Shown here piece by piece: positions 63,684 through 64,000 of a DNA stretch of 64,000 bases. The stretch comes from Terfezia claveryi (Eukaryota; Ascomycota; Pezizomycetes; Pezizales; Pezizaceae). The position numbers and the translations under genes were made by a program. The notes beneath the pieces were generated by a model. That model was not told the DNA's origin. It saw only the letters and a list, made by a program, of their open reading frames with translations, and made no database searches. The stretch spans positions 62,001 through 126,000 of the forward strand of contig WHUX01000115.1 in the NCBI GenBank assembly GCA_015179025.1. The letters run 5' to 3'. How positions within the stretch are numbered: the stretch's first letter is position 1; every line of letters starts with the position of its first letter.

Positions 63684-64000
63684 CTGTTGGAAATGCGGTA
63701 ATCCGTGCCAGCTGATGCGGGGGAAAGGCAAGATGCCTTAGAATGTTGTAGACGGAATTATTGGGCTTAGAATGTTGCAGTCGTTTTCGGGGTGTGGGCA
63801 AACAGATACGGGATTGGAATGTGGCAGATGTTCTCGGAATGCTGAGTGTGAGCGCGAGGGTTTGGACGATCGATGGGTACATATGCCCACTCTTTTCTTC
63901 TTTTTCTCTATATTAGGTCTCTATCGATATACGAGTATTACGATCAATACAAGCAATCTTCAACCACAATCCGAGCATTGTGTGATTATTTATATAGAGC
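63684..64000 (-). repeat. LTR-like sequence, inverted relative to 60946-61272
   Basis: Starts TGTTGGAAATGCGGTAATCC and matches the reverse of the LTR at 60946-61272 over most of its length, ending around 63985. In this orientation the body of its element would lie beyond the window edge. Confidence 0.6.

Overview
The window looks like a transposon-rich accessory region of a filamentous ascomycete, perhaps a truffle- or morel-like Pezizomycete. That guess rests on short introns with GTAAGT/GTATGT donors, (A)CTAAC-like branch sites and AG acceptors, Tad-type LINEs, a Fot1/Pogo transposon, and fungal families such as Crinkler-like NTPases and OTT_1508-like deaminases. I cannot search databases, so the assignment is inference. 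There is no operon structure; genes are sparse and separated by kilobases of repeats.

Layout. 1-10 kb: mostly non-coding, with small Cys-rich micro-genes (1.4-3.9 kb), a LINE 5' fragment (4.8-5.8 kb), a fold-back repeat (7.9 kb) and a 71-aa protein ending in a CaaX-like box (8.6 kb). 10.0-10.8 kb: a 270-aa Ser/Pro-rich unknown protein. 12.5-15.5 kb: LINE tails, a possible spliced gene and a zinc-ribbon micro-gene. 16.1-18.4 kb: a complete Pogo/Fot1 transposon with TA duplication, 31-bp terminal repeats and an intact 637-aa transposase. 18.5-24.4 kb: minisatellites, large inverted repeats and LINE scraps. 25.3-26.9 kb: a three-exon chymotrypsin-fold protease gene. 29.7-33.0 kb: a PD-(D/E)XK-like pseudogene next to a 2.55-kb gag-only LTR element. 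33.4-43.5 kb: two nested LINEs whose target-site duplications can both be read. 44.7-47.2 kb: a deaminase pseudogene. 49.2-51.6 kb: a spliced Crinkler-like gene (SAM-like domain, P-loop NTPase, nuclease-like tail) with one frame break. 54.5-56.8 kb: a second SAM-like gene, decayed, with a PD-(D/E)XK-like tail. 57-61 kb: minisatellites and a gag-bearing LTR element. 61.7-63.0 kb: a second chymotrypsin-fold protease. 63-64 kb: LINE tails and an LTR.

The host-like genes share a theme. Proteases, P-loop NTPase/nuclease proteins, a PD-(D/E)XK protein and a deaminase all belong to families known from effector or biological-conflict systems. Several are decayed beside intact relatives, as in birth-and-death evolution inside a transposon-dense compartment. 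The two proteases share an N-terminal module and an unusual helical insertion between catalytic His and Asp. The two SAM-like genes carry related heads on different tails. These modular protease and SAM-headed families are the best candidates for an under-described system.
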